Program-made: the position numbers and the translations under genes
Source of the DNA: UBA2137 sp037968575
Lineage (GTDB): Bacteria; Pseudomonadota; Alphaproteobacteria; Micavibrionales; Micavibrionaceae
Assembly: GCA_037968575.1 (NCBI GenBank)
Contig: JBBKVR010000152.1
Span: 1-5,410, forward strand
Length of the DNA stretch: 5,410 nucleotides
Direction: 5' to 3'
In this document: piece by piece, positions 5,173-5,410 of the stretch
How positions within the stretch are numbered: the first letter of the stretch is position 1
Layout: every line of letters begins with the position of its first letter
Notes under the pieces: model-generated
The model's input: only the letters and a program-made list of their open reading frames with translations
The model's database searches: none
Told to the model about the DNA's origin: nothing

Positions 5173-5405
5173 ATGCCTTTTAACAAATAGCACTCCCCAC
5201 TCCTTGTTAACCCTTTGTCCAGAGCGGTTTTTGAATAGAACCTGTTTTGTTAGATTTTCCTTAAGAAAAACAGCCATTTAGGCAATATCTCAAATTTAGC
5301 TAAAATTTGAATAAAATCCAATATTATTTTACATAATAGTAACTTTTTGTTAACGCAGTTTCCCTATGATGAATACTTATAAATAAGGATTCTAACGGGA
5401 TAAAA
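5173..5405. other. AT-rich non-coding stretch with several inverted repeats
   Basis: No credible gene, tRNA or terminator seen. It holds TTAACAA/TTGTTAA (5180-5186, 5204-5210), CTGTTTT/AAAACAG (5242-5248, 5267-5273) and TCAAATTT/AAATTTGA (5290-5297, 5303-5310), and a second TTGTTAAC at 5347-5354. TATGAT (5365-5370) or TATAAA (5378-5383) could be the -10 box of a gene starting at 5406, but no convincing -35 box goes with either. It is probably the upstream control region of that gene. Confidence 0.5.
5290..5310. promoter_or_regulatory. Candidate operator palindrome
   Basis: Perfect 8-bp arms TCAAATTT and AAATTTGA around a 5-base centre AGCTA. The size and symmetry suit a dimeric regulator, about 95 bases ahead of the possible start at 5406. 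AT-rich palindromes also arise by chance. Confidence 0.35.
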
Positions 5406-5410
5406 ATGGC
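5406..5410 (+). CDS. Possible start of a gene cut by the window edge
   Basis: ATG at 5406-5408 with GGGA (5397-5400) five bases upstream and AAGGA (5386-5390) further away. Only two further bases are visible, so nothing can be said of the product. Confidence 0.3.

Overview
The window reads as chromosome of a moderately AT-rich alphaproteobacterium, possibly marine. The best clue is the cold-shock protein, whose HISAVEKAGL stretch is typical of alphaproteobacterial Csp proteins. The N-terminal DDIIVTG of one unknown protein is a motif also common in marine alphaproteobacteria. No species can be named from this sequence. There is no tRNA, rRNA, CRISPR array, transposase or insertion-sequence end.

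Left part (1-1900). Two minus-strand genes lie here: a small exported Cys/His-containing protein (31-426) and a pirin (518-1378). A HxlR-type regulator (1498-1827) is divergent from the pirin gene. The pirin/HxlR intergenic region holds a good sigma-70 promoter for pirin. A near-palindrome covers its -10 box and is a likely HxlR operator. A strong hairpin follows the pirin gene and probably ends its transcript.

Middle part (1857-4697). Three plus-strand genes follow. Two encode unrecognised proteins of 231 and 295 aa without signal peptides. The third encodes a cytoplasmic M14-type zinc metallopeptidase/deacylase with all key residues present. The two unknown genes are preceded by almost identical 43-bp blocks (37 of 43 positions identical, all six differences transitions), although the proteins do not look alike. 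This suggests that the two genes share a promoter or regulatory element and belong to one response. The M14 gene directly follows and may belong with them, but only adjacency and strand support that.

Right part (4698-5410). A single-domain cold-shock protein gene has a leader of about 158 nt. It carries a match to the enterobacterial 'cold box' near the predicted transcript start, a strong hairpin before the Shine-Dalgarno, and a textbook terminator after the gene. The remaining 230 bases are AT-rich, contain several inverted repeats and no credible gene, and lead to a possible start codon cut off by the window edge.

The most interesting parts are the pair of unknown genes under a duplicated control block and the cold-box-like csp leader.
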